Assembly: GCA_964645005.1 (NCBI GenBank)
Contig: CAZXYS010000004.1
Span: 1-64,000 of the forward strand
Reading direction: 5' to 3'
Source: CAZXYS01 sp964645005
GTDB taxonomy: Bacteria; Bacteroidota; Ignavibacteria; Kapaibacteriales; UBA2268
Length of the DNA: 64,000 bases
Part shown: positions 1-8,530 of the stretch, one piece after another
Layout of the letters: every line of letters starts with the position of its first letter
How positions within the stretch are numbered: position 1 is the first letter of the stretch
Translations under genes and position numbers: made by a program
The notes under the pieces: generated by a model
The model's input: only the letters and a program-made list of their open reading frames with translations
What the model was told of the DNA's origin: nothing
Database searches by the model: none

Positions 1-242
1 CCGGAGCTTTATCCGGACAAGCAAAGCTATTACCGAAAGACCCTTCGCAAACTTTAATAGCACTACTGGGCGGATTGATGATTGGAATAGGTGCGGCAAT
101 GACCAGAGGTTGCTCCATCGGCAATATTCTTTCCGGTTGGGGACTTATGAGTATTGGTAATTTTATTTTCGGAATCTTTGTTTTGGTTTCTAATTGGGCG
201 GCAACGTATTTTTATTTAATGGATGGAAAAATAGGGAGATAA
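1..242 (+). CDS. YeeE/YedE family (sulfur transport) protein, 3' end only
   Basis: This is the last 79 codons of a gene that begins before the window. It reads in the frame starting at base 3 and stops with TAA at 240-242. The fragment contains the family signature of a glycine-rich helix followed by a conserved cysteine (TRGCSIGNILSGWG), then a hydrophobic helix and a short basic tail. YeeE/YedE proteins are inner-membrane proteins that import thiosulfate or related sulfur compounds, and the conserved cysteines relay the substrate. The next gene starts 3 bases after the stop, so the two are almost certainly co-transcribed. Family assignment is good. The exact substrate cannot be told from the fragment. 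Confidence 0.75.
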   Translation, partial: GALSGQAKLLPKDPSQTLIALLGGLMIGIGAAMTRGCSIGNILSGWGLMSIGNFIFGIFVLVSNWAATYFYLMDGKIGR

Positions 243-245
243 ATA

Positions 246-1544
246 ATGGACTGGAGAAATGAATGGAAAATATTGCTGGTTTTAGGATTGGTTTTTCTCG
301 GATTCTTTTATTTGCCGCTCGGAGAACCAAGATTTGACAATGCTGTCTTCGAGGCTTTATACCTTACCAAATGGTATGCCCGGGAACATGTAATTCTATG
401 TCTGATACCTGCATTCTTCATAGCCGGTGCGATAAGCGTTTTTGTAAGCCAGGAATCAGTGATGAAATATCTCGGCGCCGGCGCCAACAAAATACTGGCT
501 TATGGAGTTGCTTCGGTTTCCGGCGGGATATTGGCGGTTTGTTCCTGCACAGTGCTGCCTTTGTTTGCGGGAATTTACAGAATGGGTGCGGGAATAGGTC
601 CCGCGACCACTTTCCTTTATTCAGGTCCGGCGATAAATGTTATGGCAGTTGTATTAACCGCAAATGTTCTGGGTATTGAATTGGGTATTGCCCGCGCTCT
701 GGGAGCAATTATATTTGGGATAGTTATAGGACTGTTCATGCAGTTTTTCTTCAGAAAAGAAGAACTGGAAAAAGTTAAGAATCAAACGGTTATACCCGAT
801 GAAAGCGGACGCCCATTATGGAAAAATGCTCTTTATTTTGCGTTGATGGTTGGAATTCTTGTATTCTCTAACTGGGGAGATGCAGGGGATCAGACAGGAT
901 TTTGGGCTTTTATTCACTCAATCAAATGGTATTTGACGGGTATTTGCACGATTGGATTATTATTGGTTTTACTATTCTGGTTTGATATTGACAGAAAAAA
1001 ACTTCTTATCGCCGCAGTACCGACGGCTGCGCTGGCTGTTATATTTAATAATCAGCCTATTATACCCTTTATCGCGGGGATAATTGGTTTGTCTTATGTT
1101 TCTTCAACCAGCGAAGGTGAAGGCGAATCCTGGTTTGCCGCCACCTGGGACTTCACAAAGCTGATCATGCCCTTATTATTCTATGGAGTTTTAATAGCGG
1201 GCTTCGCGCTGGGCAGACCGGGGCACGAAGGAATAATACCCTCGGAATGGATCAACAGCGCAGTCGGCGAAAATTCCATTGCTTCAAATTTATTCGCGTC
1301 TGTCATCGGCGCCTTCATGTACTTTGCAACATTGACAGAAATACCCATCTTGCAGGGATTGCTCGGCAGCGGTATGGCTAAAGGACCTGCTTTGACATTG
1401 CTGCTTGCCGGTCCGGCTCTTTCGCTGCCCAACATGCTTGTTATAAAAAGCGTTATTGGCTGGAAAAAAACTTTAATTTACATTATGCTTGTGATACTGA
1501 TGTCAGCGTTGACAGGCTTAATTTACGGAAATATATTCATTTAG
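246..1544 (+). CDS. UPF0718/YraQ-type permease (ArsP-like family)
   Basis: A 432-residue inner-membrane protein with about ten hydrophobic segments. A conserved SCTVLPLFAG stretch near residue 100 is followed by GPATTFLYSGPAINVMA. That cysteine-containing core and the repeated GPA motifs (again GPALSLPN near the C-terminus) mark the permease family that includes YraQ and the trivalent organoarsenical exporter ArsP. It starts 3 bases after the YeeE-like gene and is followed after 9 bases by a small thioredoxin-fold protein, a very common pairing. By context it moves a thiol-reactive or sulfur/arsenic compound. The substrate is inference. Confidence 0.8.
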   Translation: MDWRNEWKILLVLGLVFLGFFYLPLGEPRFDNAVFEALYLTKWYAREHVILCLIPAFFIAGAISVFVSQESVMKYLGAGANKILAYGVASVSGGILAVCSCTVLPLFAGIYRMGAGIGPATTFLYSGPAINVMAVVLTANVLGIELGIARALGAIIFGIVIGLFMQFFFRKEELEKVKNQTVIPDESGRPLWKNALYFALMVGILVFSNWGDAGDQTGFWAFIHSIKWYLTGICTIGLLLVLLFWFDIDRKKLLIAAVPTAALAVIFNNQPIIPFIAGIIGLSYVSSTSEGEGESWFAATWDFTKLIMPLLFYGVLIAGFALGRPGHEGIIPSEWINSAVGENSIASNLFASVIGAFMYFATLTEIPILQGLLGSGMAKGPALTLLLAGPALSLPNMLVIKSVIGWKKTLIYIMLVILMSALTGLIYGNIFI

Positions 1545-1553
1545 GAGGATAAA

Positions 1554-1790
1554 ATGAAAGAAATAAAAGTATTGGGACCGGGTTGTTCAAAGTGCAAAAA
1601 ACTTGCGGACAACGTAAGCAAAGCTCTCGAACAAACAGAAGAAAAAACTGATTTTGAGTATATCACTGATATGCAGAAAATCATTGAAGCCGGAATAATG
1701 ATGACCCCGGCTCTTATAATCGACGGCAAAGTGGTTTCTACTGGGAAGGCACTGCCGGTTAAGGACTTAGTAAAGATATTTAATTCATAA
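1554..1790 (+). CDS. small thioredoxin-fold redox protein, ArsE-like
   Basis: A 78-residue cytoplasmic protein with no signal peptide. The CSKC active site (GPGCSKCKKLADNV) at residues 10-13 and the cis-proline loop (MMTPALIIDGK) are those of the 'redox-active disulfide protein 2' thioredoxin subfamily. A good Shine-Dalgarno sequence (AGGAGG at about 1543) precedes the ATG. In Bacteroides a protein of this type (ArsE) acts with ArsF and ArsG, and homologues of both follow here. It probably supplies thiol reduction to the neighbouring membrane proteins. ArsE is assigned by neighbourhood, not by motif. Confidence 0.75.
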   Translation: MKEIKVLGPGCSKCKKLADNVSKALEQTEEKTDFEYITDMQKIIEAGIMMTPALIIDGKVVSTGKALPVKDLVKIFNS

Positions 1791-1815
1791 ATGTTATATT
1801 AATAAAGAGGTTAAA

Positions 1816-2241
1816 ATGAAAGTCAAATTTTTATTCGTTATCGCGATACTTGCGGTGATAGGGATTGTATTTTCCAACATGGCGGAAGGTAAAGAAAAGA
1901 AAAGCGATTATGTCAGAGTGATTTATTTTCATGGGGATTACAGGTGCGCTACCTGTAATAAGCTCGAAGAGCTTTCGAAAATGACGGTTGAACAGCATTT
2001 TGCCGAGGAACAAAAATCAGGCAAAGTCAAGTTTGATATTATAAACGTCGCCAAAAAGGAGAACGAGCATTATACAAACGAATTTAATCTCTACAACCAA
2101 TCCTTGATTGTTATCAAGTACAAAAACGGCGAAAAGAAAGAATGGAAAAACTGTAAAAAGATCTGGAATTTAGTCCGCAACGAAGGGAAATATCTGGATT
2201 ATGTAAAAAATGAAGTTAAAGAATATTTAAAGGATATTTGA
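1816..2241 (+). CDS. arsF: ArsF-family thioredoxin-like exported protein
   Basis: A 141-residue protein with an N-terminal hydrophobic segment (residues 4-22) that is a signal or anchor, followed by a thioredoxin-like domain. The redox motif is RCATCNKLEE near residue 45. The family is annotated as nitrophenyl-compound nitroreductase subunit ArsF, found in the arsenic operons of Bacteroidota. In the literature ArsE, ArsF and ArsG together give tolerance to nitro- and amino-phenylarsenicals. The stop codon overlaps the start of the next gene by one base (TGATG), so translation is coupled. The redox substrate here is unknown. Confidence 0.7.
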   Translation: MKVKFLFVIAILAVIGIVFSNMAEGKEKKSDYVRVIYFHGDYRCATCNKLEELSKMTVEQHFAEEQKSGKVKFDIINVAKKENEHYTNEFNLYNQSLIVIKYKNGEKKEWKNCKKIWNLVRNEGKYLDYVKNEVKEYLKDI

Positions 2242-2924
2242 TGGAGTTTATAACTGCAGGTATTTTAACGGCGTTATGGTTCGGGATACTGACATCGATC
2301 AGCCCCTGTCCACTGGCTACTAACATTGCTGCGATATCTTTCATAGGCAAGAAAGTTGAAAGCGCCCCGAATGTTCTGTTGTCAGGGCTTTTCTACACTC
2401 TGGGGCGAATGGCGGCTTATCTGGGAATCGCAGCTATAGTGGTAACAAGTCTTCTTTCTGTTCCCGAAGTTGCTAGATTCCTGCAACAATACCTGAACAT
2501 TATTTTAGGTCCTCTTCTGATCGTGGTAGGAATTTTCCTTTTAGGTATCATTAAGTTAAATATCGGAAGTGGTGTGACATTTTCCCAAAAATTTCAGGAC
2601 TCTGTTCAAAATAAGGGACTATTGGGCGCTGCGTTACTCGGATTCGTTTTTGCTCTGTCATTTTGTCCGGTATCGGCGGGATTATTCTTCGGAAGTCTTA
2701 TTCCTCTGTCAGTAAAGTATGAGTCGGCTGTATTTTTGCCCCTGATATTTGGTATTGGCACTGCGTTGCCGGTAATATTTTTCGCATTCCTGATAGGGTT
2801 TTCCGCCAATTATCTGGGAAAAATTTACAACAGCTTATCAAAATTTGAATACTGGGCAAGGCGTATAACAGGAATAATCTTCATACTGATAGGATTATAT
2901 CTAAGCTGGAAGTATATTTTTTAG
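2241..2924 (+). CDS. arsG: ArsG-family (CcdA/DsbD-like) membrane transporter
   Basis: A 227-residue protein with six transmembrane helices. The paired motifs ISPCPLATNIAAIS (first helix) and SFCPVSAGLFFG (fourth helix) are the Cys-Pro elements of the CcdA/DsbD two-electron membrane carrier superfamily. The ATG at 2241 overlaps the arsF stop; a TTG at 2238 is also in frame but less likely. Homologues annotated ArsG are aromatic arsenical efflux permeases that work with ArsE and ArsF. An alternative is that it passes electrons across the membrane to the ArsF-like exported protein. It closes the operon that runs from position 1. Confidence 0.7.
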   Translation: MEFITAGILTALWFGILTSISPCPLATNIAAISFIGKKVESAPNVLLSGLFYTLGRMAAYLGIAAIVVTSLLSVPEVARFLQQYLNIILGPLLIVVGIFLLGIIKLNIGSGVTFSQKFQDSVQNKGLLGAALLGFVFALSFCPVSAGLFFGSLIPLSVKYESAVFLPLIFGIGTALPVIFFAFLIGFSANYLGKIYNSLSKFEYWARRITGIIFILIGLYLSWKYIF

Positions 2925-2983
2925 ATTCTTATTAATCCCAAATTTTTCATTTGAATATACTTATTTCAGCATAAATAACTTAA

Positions 2984-3069
2984 CTCTAAGAATTTAACCA
3001 CCCCTTCCTTTCCCCTCCTTTGTAAGGAGGGGAGTGAAGCCGAAGGCTTTACGGGGTGGTTCTTCTAAA
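2984..3069. repeat. intergenic palindromic repeat A, copy 1
   Basis: A GC-rich imperfect palindrome between the convergent ends of arsG and lpxH. Outer arms (TTAACCACCCCTTCC and GGGGTGGTTCTTCT) enclose two inner hairpins: CCCTCCTTTGTAAGGAGGG and AGCCGAAGGCT. The reverse complement of 28709-28796 matches it along its length, including the AAAGCTTTACGGG-like end, so it is a dispersed element and not a chance terminator. It may act as a bidirectional terminator or RNA 3' stabiliser. Confidence 0.8.
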
Positions 3070-3078
3070 GTAATGAAT

Positions 3079-3834
3079 TTAAAATTCTATTGGGATTAGA
3101 TTACCTTTTTCAATAAAATCCTTAACGTATGAAAGATGCATCTCGGTACCATCGAAATATCCAAAAGTTGGCTCATTAAGCCAGTCACCCAGATTATAGT
3201 AAATGCCTTTACCAAAATTATGCTTCTCAATCTGGTGTTTATGTCCCATAATAACGAAATCGCAGCCTTCTTCGATTTTATTAGCTGCAAAATCCTTCAT
3301 ACCGTCTGTTTCTCCGAAATCTTTTTTATCAGTATAATTCCTGCTGGTCTTGGAACTGGAAGAAGCAAGCCCTATACCAATATCCGGATGCAAGAGCCTG
3401 TACAACCAATTTGAAACAGGGTTCCTGAGTATCTTTTTCAGGACTCTATAGCCGGTATCATTGTATGCCTTGCCATCACCATGGGAGATGTAGAACGCAG
3501 TTCCATTAATTTCACGCTCGATGTCATTTTTGTAAATTGGGATACTTAACTCTTTTTCGAAAAAAATCCAATGCCCAAAGTCATGGTTTCCCATCAGATA
3601 TTCAATTTGAATGTCATTTTTCTTCAAATTATCCAGAGCAGCAAGCGTACGGAAAAATTTTCGGGGTATCACATGTTTATAATCAAACCAATAATCAAAG
3701 AGGTCTCCAACAATGAAGAGTACCTCACAATTTTTTTTAATTTTTTCAAGAAATTTGAGCAAAAGCTCTTCCTTGATTCTTTCTGCTTCCGTTCCACCAA
3801 AACCAAGATGAATGTCAGAAATGAAGTATACCAT
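3079..3834 (-). CDS. lpxH: UDP-2,3-diacylglucosamine diphosphatase-like metallophosphoesterase
   Basis: A 251-residue calcineurin-like phosphoesterase. The metal-ligand motifs appear in order: SDIHLGF (residues 6-12), GDLFDYWFDY, GNHDFGHW, SHGDG and GHKHQ. The WFDYKHVIP stretch and the LLHPDIG insertion are typical of the LpxH group, which removes UMP from UDP-2,3-diacylglucosamine in lipid A synthesis at the cytoplasmic face of the inner membrane. The length is normal. It stands alone, convergent with the operon before it. It could be a YbbF/LpxH2-type paralogue, but the motif set fits LpxH well. Confidence 0.8.
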   Translation of the reverse strand: MVYFISDIHLGFGGTEAERIKEELLLKFLEKIKKNCEVLFIVGDLFDYWFDYKHVIPRKFFRTLAALDNLKKNDIQIEYLMGNHDFGHWIFFEKELSIPIYKNDIEREINGTAFYISHGDGKAYNDTGYRVLKKILRNPVSNWLYRLLHPDIGIGLASSSSKTSRNYTDKKDFGETDGMKDFAANKIEEGCDFVIMGHKHQIEKHNFGKGIYYNLGDWLNEPTFGYFDGTEMHLSYVKDFIEKGNLIPIEF

Positions 3835-3990
3835 TAAAAAACCCTGACTAAAGTTACAATTATTATAAAATTTATTTTTTATTAGAAAATCACTTGCTAT
3901 ATAAAGACTAATTTTATAAATTATAATATATTATTATAATGAAAAAAAATTTTATAATACGTATTATTTCTAAAAAATAATTAAAATAAA

Positions 3991-4671
3991 ATGATACAAT
4001 TTTTAAAAAAGCAATATAATATATCGAAGTTATTCAAAATAATTTTTTTGATTGTAGTATTATCTTCGTTTTATGGATGTATTGATATAAAATCCGATTA
4101 TCCGGTAATCAATTATTATAAGCTTGAGCATGACAGTTTGATGGACTGGAACCCGGGGCCTCTTGAAAGTACTGTTGTACTCAGGAATTTCGATATCGCT
4201 TCACAGTATAAAACGAATCGCTTCATTGCTATGTTTAAGGAAAGCAGAGTGAAACTCTATTATTATCACAGATGGATAACGGACTGTCAAGAAGTAATTA
4301 CTGACTTCGTACTCCAAAGAGTTAACAATTATGATATATTTACAGGTGGTCTAATAACTTCCGGCTCTATAGTATTTCCTGATTATTTCCTTGAAGGCAC
4401 TATCCTTGAAATGGCTGCTTTAAATGATGAAGATGAAGAAGAAAATAATTTTGTAAGACTATCAATAAAAATCAACTTAATTAAGCGGGAGCCCATGAAA
4501 AATGAAGAGAATGTTCTTCTGAGTAATATTTATCATGAGAAAGCCCAGCGTAAGAACAATAAGGCAAAAACCATAGCACCCGCTTTTAGTATAGCTGCCT
4601 CAAATCTTGTTGATAATATAATCAAGGATATTTATACTACAATAAAAAAAGATCAACAATCAAATAATTGA
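3991..4671 (+). CDS. ABC-type transport auxiliary lipoprotein (PqiC/DUF330-like)
   Basis: A 226-residue protein with an N-terminal hydrophobic segment ending in a lipobox-like FYGC, so it is probably a lipoprotein. The mature part has the pattern of the ABC transport auxiliary lipoprotein family: INYYKLE near the N-terminus, a V(L/V)LRNFDIA strand, then a stretch on one subunit face (RFIAMFKESRVKLYYYHRW) and a helix IITDFVLQRV-like segment. In other bacteria such proteins accompany MlaD/MCE lipid transporters, but no MCE genes lie beside it here. Its end overlaps the possible 5' extension of coaX, so the two genes may be one transcript. Confidence 0.55.
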   Translation: MIQFLKKQYNISKLFKIIFLIVVLSSFYGCIDIKSDYPVINYYKLEHDSLMDWNPGPLESTVVLRNFDIASQYKTNRFIAMFKESRVKLYYYHRWITDCQEVITDFVLQRVNNYDIFTGGLITSGSIVFPDYFLEGTILEMAALNDEDEEENNFVRLSIKINLIKREPMKNEENVLLSNIYHEKAQRKNNKAKTIAPAFSIAASNLVDNIIKDIYTTIKKDQQSNN

Positions 4672-4715
4672 CTTCTTATAATATTTGCACTCAAATGCCT
4701 TTAAATAAAACATCT

Positions 4716-5507
4716 ATGAAATTTAATGATGATGATTTCAAATTAGCTGCTGTTGATATTGGTAATAGCAGAGTGAAGTTTGTTCTTGAAGATATTTATG
4801 AATTTTTCGAATATAGTGATGAGTTGGAAAAACAGATAACGGTTTATTCAAAGAATAAATTAAGTAAGCCAACCTTACTTTGCTATTCCACTGTGAATAG
4901 TTCTCGCGCTAATTCCCTCCTGAAAATATTAGATAATAATAAAAATGTTTTGGCAGTTGATTCATCAAAACTACTTGAAAAACAAGAGCTGTTAAAGTTC
5001 CGTCATATAAAAGGCATTGGCAATGACAGATTACTTGGACTGCTCGGAGCTATGAGAAAATTCAAACCACCTTTGATAACAGTGGATTGCGGCACTGCAA
5101 TTACGGTCAATGCTGTAGACGCTGATGGCGTCTGCCGCGGCGGCGCTATTTTCGCTGGTATTAAGACTCAAGCTCAGGCTTTATTCGAAAAGACTGAAAT
5201 TCTACCTGAAGTTGTACCTCAAAGAATTAAAGACTTTACCGGCAAAAATACCGAAGATGCGATCATTTCCGGCATTTTGGCTTCTGCTGCAGGTGGAATA
5301 AATAAGCTGATTTATAAAATAAAACATAACGAGCTTCAAATTCAAGAATGCCCTGTAATCTTTACCGGTGGATTTTCAGAAATGGTAATATCTTCTGCAG
5401 AAGAATTTACGAAATATAACCATGAACCACATCTTGTTTTGGATGGTATACTGCATCTCATACAAATTAAATCATCTGATGAATTATCAAATATTCTTCA
5501 TAAATAG
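4716..5507 (+). CDS. coaX: type III pantothenate kinase
   Basis: Catalyses ATP-dependent phosphorylation of pantothenate, the first step of coenzyme A synthesis. The ASKHA-fold motifs are present: the phosphate-binding DIGNSRVKF near the start, GIGNDRLLGLLGA in the middle and VDCGTAITVNA, followed by the GGAIFAGI strand. The frame is open upstream to 4668, and an ATG at 4695 is also possible. I chose 4716 because known CoaX proteins start about ten residues before the DIGN motif. No strong Shine-Dalgarno decides between the starts. The remaining length of about 263 residues is normal for the family. Confidence 0.9.
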   Translation: MKFNDDDFKLAAVDIGNSRVKFVLEDIYEFFEYSDELEKQITVYSKNKLSKPTLLCYSTVNSSRANSLLKILDNNKNVLAVDSSKLLEKQELLKFRHIKGIGNDRLLGLLGAMRKFKPPLITVDCGTAITVNAVDADGVCRGGAIFAGIKTQAQALFEKTEILPEVVPQRIKDFTGKNTEDAIISGILASAAGGINKLIYKIKHNELQIQECPVIFTGGFSEMVISSAEEFTKYNHEPHLVLDGILHLIQIKSSDELSNILHK

Positions 5508-5589
5508 TCATGATAATAAGTCTTCTGCTTTGCCGGATAATTAATTTTGTTTAATTTGCAAAAAAAATTATTGAAATATTCGATAAAGT

Positions 5590-6396
5590 ATGATAAACAG
5601 TAAGAAAATAGTGGTGGTTCTCCCTGCATACAATGCAGAAAGAACCTTAAGAAAGACTTACGATGAGATACCCTTTGACATCGTTGATCAGATCGTACTT
5701 GTTGATGACGCAAGTCATGATAATACTTATGATCTTGCTAATGAACTGGGCGTTCACCATGTTATCCGTCACGAAGAAAACAAGGGTTACGGTGGCAACC
5801 AGAAGACCTGCTACAATAAAGCTCTCGAGCTGGAAGCTGATATCGTCATCATGCTGCACCCTGACTATCAGTACACACCTCATTTGATTCATTCAATGGC
5901 ATATCTGATAGCAAATGACGTTTATCATGTAGTTCTTGGATCAAGGATCCTCGGGCGTGGAGCCCTGAGAGGCGGTATGCCCCGCTATAAATACTATGCC
6001 AACCGCTTTCTGACATTATTTCAAAATCTCATGATAGGCGAAAAGCTCTCTGAATATCATACTGGTTACAGGGCTTTCTCAGCGGAAGTACTGAGAAATA
6101 TTAATTACGAGGCTAACTCGGATGATTTTGTATTCGACAATCAAATGCTGGCTCAGATATTCTACGCCGGTTATGATATTGCCGAAATAACCTGCCCTAC
6201 AAAGTATTTCAAAGAGGCATCGTCGATTAATTTCAAACGAAGTGTGAAATATGGATTAGGAGTGATGAAGGTATCAGTCCGGTTTTTCCTCCAAAAAATT
6301 GGACTGCTGAAACTTGAAATGTATAAGAAGAGAAATTCCGTTCCTGCAAAGGAACCCGAGGATTCTCAAAAAATGGCAAAAAGAATTGTCTCCTGA
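5590..6396 (+). CDS. glycosyltransferase family 2
   Basis: A 268-residue GT-A enzyme without membrane segments. Near the N-terminus are VVVLPAYNAERTL and the nucleotide-binding strand IVLVDDASHDNT, then the DxD-like position in MLHPDYQYTP. GYRAFSAEVL and DFVFDNQMLAQ follow in the acceptor half. This architecture resembles dolichyl-phosphate-mannose-synthase-like family 2 enzymes, which use a nucleotide sugar to glycosylate lipid or polysaccharide acceptors. It is separated by 82 bases from coaX and convergent with mtaB. Donor and acceptor cannot be told. Confidence 0.8.
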   Translation: MINSKKIVVVLPAYNAERTLRKTYDEIPFDIVDQIVLVDDASHDNTYDLANELGVHHVIRHEENKGYGGNQKTCYNKALELEADIVIMLHPDYQYTPHLIHSMAYLIANDVYHVVLGSRILGRGALRGGMPRYKYYANRFLTLFQNLMIGEKLSEYHTGYRAFSAEVLRNINYEANSDDFVFDNQMLAQIFYAGYDIAEITCPTKYFKEASSINFKRSVKYGLGVMKVSVRFFLQKIGLLKLEMYKKRNSVPAKEPEDSQKMAKRIVS

Positions 6397-6447
6397 GTGA
6401 TCAGCAAATTATCGGTTTTAAATTATACTACCTTGAACTAAAAATTT

Positions 6448-7755
6448 TCAAACTGTCTCCACCTCTTCGCTCAATTCAGCTAATACAAAATCATGCTCAA
6501 CTTTTTCAAGCCGAACCCTGTGGAAATCATGGGTAATATTTTCCGGTCCCCGGATTCTTGTTTTTATATAATTACCTGTGAATCCTTTCCAGATATGCTG
6601 CCTTTGATCGTAAAATTCGGGAATAACTTCTTGCTCAGTGCCAATCATTGAATCGTAGAATTGCATCTTCTTACGGTTGGATAGTTCGATCAGGCTGTGG
6701 GTGCGGTCTTTTTGCACCTGCGGGTCGACTTTGCCGTCCAGCTCGGCAGCATTGGTGCCGCTGCGGTCGGAATAGCCGAACACATGCAGGTATGTAGCAG
6801 TTATGTATTCCAGAAGATCATAAGTTTCCCGGAAATGGCTGTCAGTCTCGCCGGGGAAGCCTGTTATCACATCAACGCCTATGCCGCAATGGGGAATTCT
6901 GTCCTTGATCTTGAAAATCAGATCGCGGTAAAAATCAGCCTTGTAGCGCCGGCGCATCTTCTTGAGAATTTCCGGTGAGCCGCTCTGCAGCGGAATATGG
7001 AAATGCGGCGCAAGAGTATCGGAAGTGGCTGCGATTTCGATAATTTCATCGGTGAGCAGGTTAGGCTCTATCGAAGAAATTCTAATCCTGAAATTAAAAT
7101 CCTGCTCGGCGACAGCGCGAATCAAATCCGTGAAATTCTCGCCTGTCGGCGCCTTGTAGTCTCCCAAATTAACGCCCGAGAGCACAACTTCCCTATAGCC
7201 CTGCTCGTCGATCTCGCGGAATTTATCCATAGCCTTGTCGAAATCCATGCTGCGCGAATAGCCTCTCGCCGCGGGTATAGTGCAGTATGTACATTTGTAA
7301 TCGCAGCCGTCCTGCAGCTTCATAGTGACACGAGTACGCGTGTCGGCGTCATAGGTGCACGCCGGATCGAAGCGCAGATCTTCGAGCGGTTTGACGTACA
7401 TGCAGGTTTCCTCGTTCTTCTCGAATTTATCTATCAGCTTGGGAATATTGAACTTGTCCTGGATGCCGAAAACTGCGTCCACGCCGTTGATGGCGGCGAC
7501 TTCGTCGGGCTTCATCTGCGCATAGCAGCCAAGCACGCCGACAAAAGCATTGGGACTGCTTTTTCGGGCTCTGCGGATTACCTTGCGGCTGTCCGCATCA
7601 GCTTTATTCGTGACCGTGCAGGTATTTATCAGAACAATGTCGGCTTCCTGACCGAAATTTACCACATCATAGCCCAGTTCCTCGAATTGCGCCTGAATTT
7701 GCGACAATTCCGCGAAATTGACTTTGCATCCTATGTTGTGAAAAGAAACTCTCAT
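6448..7755 (-). CDS. mtaB: tRNA t6A37 methylthiotransferase MtaB
   Basis: A 435-residue radical-SAM methylthiotransferase. The N-terminal UPF0004 domain has Cys ligands in HNIGCKVN, LINTCTVTNKAD and LGCYAQ. The radical-SAM triad is CDYKCTYCTIP near residue 155, and a TRAM-like region closes the protein (FYDQRQHIWKGFTGNY...). MtaB converts N6-threonylcarbamoyladenosine at position 37 of tRNA to its 2-methylthio form. The NTCTVTNKAD sequence separates MtaB from MiaB and RimO. It is transcribed divergently from the accessory cassette that follows. Confidence 0.92.
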   Translation of the reverse strand: MRVSFHNIGCKVNFAELSQIQAQFEELGYDVVNFGQEADIVLINTCTVTNKADADSRKVIRRARKSSPNAFVGVLGCYAQMKPDEVAAINGVDAVFGIQDKFNIPKLIDKFEKNEETCMYVKPLEDLRFDPACTYDADTRTRVTMKLQDGCDYKCTYCTIPAARGYSRSMDFDKAMDKFREIDEQGYREVVLSGVNLGDYKAPTGENFTDLIRAVAEQDFNFRIRISSIEPNLLTDEIIEIAATSDTLAPHFHIPLQSGSPEILKKMRRRYKADFYRDLIFKIKDRIPHCGIGVDVITGFPGETDSHFRETYDLLEYITATYLHVFGYSDRSGTNAAELDGKVDPQVQKDRTHSLIELSNRKKMQFYDSMIGTEQEVIPEFYDQRQHIWKGFTGNYIKTRIRGPENITHDFHRVRLEKVEHDFVLAELSEEVETV

Positions 7756-7948
7756 GTCGATCTATTTTATTCCGCTGTGCGGATTTATTTTTTTTCAAAA
7801 ATTCTTAAATTTATAACAAATTTTTGACGTTCCTAATTTAAGAAAAATGTTTTTTGAAATAAATTTGTAAAATAGCAGAATATTAATTTTTTTAATTAAG
7901 AAAAATTATTTAAATTAAAAAAAATGTTTAAAACAAGAGAGGGGAACA

Positions 7949-8518
7949 ATGCCAGATATAAATAATCGAAAGGATATACTACTGTTGTTATTATATTCAC
8001 CAGGTCGATATGATAATTTCAACGAACCAATTACCGGCAGAACAAGACTCATAAAGACTTTATTTTTATTCAAGGAAGAATTGTTAAATGATTTCAAAAA
8101 AAATCTAGAATTCGATGAAGATAAATTTTATCATTTCGAATCTTGGGATTATGGACCATTTTCTAAAGATGTATTTGAGGATATCGAATTTTTTATTCTT
8201 ATAAATTTTGTGCAAACTAAAAATTCTGAGGAAGAAGGTCATATTGAATCCTTTTCGGAATATGATCATTACAAAAATGAATATATTAATTATGAAAACG
8301 AAATTGACATTTACCAAGAAGAGGAATTTTCCTTAACTGAAAAAGGCGAAAGTTTTGCTGCTGATCTATATAAAAAACTATCTTCAAATCAAAAGAACAT
8401 GATTAAAGAATTTAAAAAGAGAATTTCTTCGATGCCCTTGAGAGCTTTGTTAAGATACGTGTATAAAACATATCCTGAATTAACTAATAAATCTAAAATT
8501 AAAGATAAGATGAATTAA
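7949..8518 (+). CDS. YwgA/SocA (Panacea)-like accessory protein
   Basis: A 189-residue soluble, acidic protein with a clear ribosome-binding site (AGAGGGG, spacing about 5). It starts with a helical segment containing GRTRLIKTLFLFKEEL, followed by FESWDYGPFSKDVFEDIEFF and later FSLTEKGESFA. The W-x-YGPFS motif after a 'TRLIK-lf' helix is the pattern of YwgA-like and SocA/Panacea-type proteins, which often sit beside toxins, nucleases or other defence genes. It opens an AT-rich four-gene cassette (7949-10794) and probably has a regulatory or antitoxin-like role. Similarity was judged by eye only. Confidence 0.5.
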   Translation: MPDINNRKDILLLLLYSPGRYDNFNEPITGRTRLIKTLFLFKEELLNDFKKNLEFDEDKFYHFESWDYGPFSKDVFEDIEFFILINFVQTKNSEEEGHIESFSEYDHYKNEYINYENEIDIYQEEEFSLTEKGESFAADLYKKLSSNQKNMIKEFKKRISSMPLRALLRYVYKTYPELTNKSKIKDKMN

Positions 8519-8530
8519 TTTAGTTTTACA

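Noticed and set aside
6997..7827. 276-codon plus-strand open frame
   Set aside because: It lies antisense to mtaB, whose radical-SAM motifs are complete; the frame shows no protein-like motifs.
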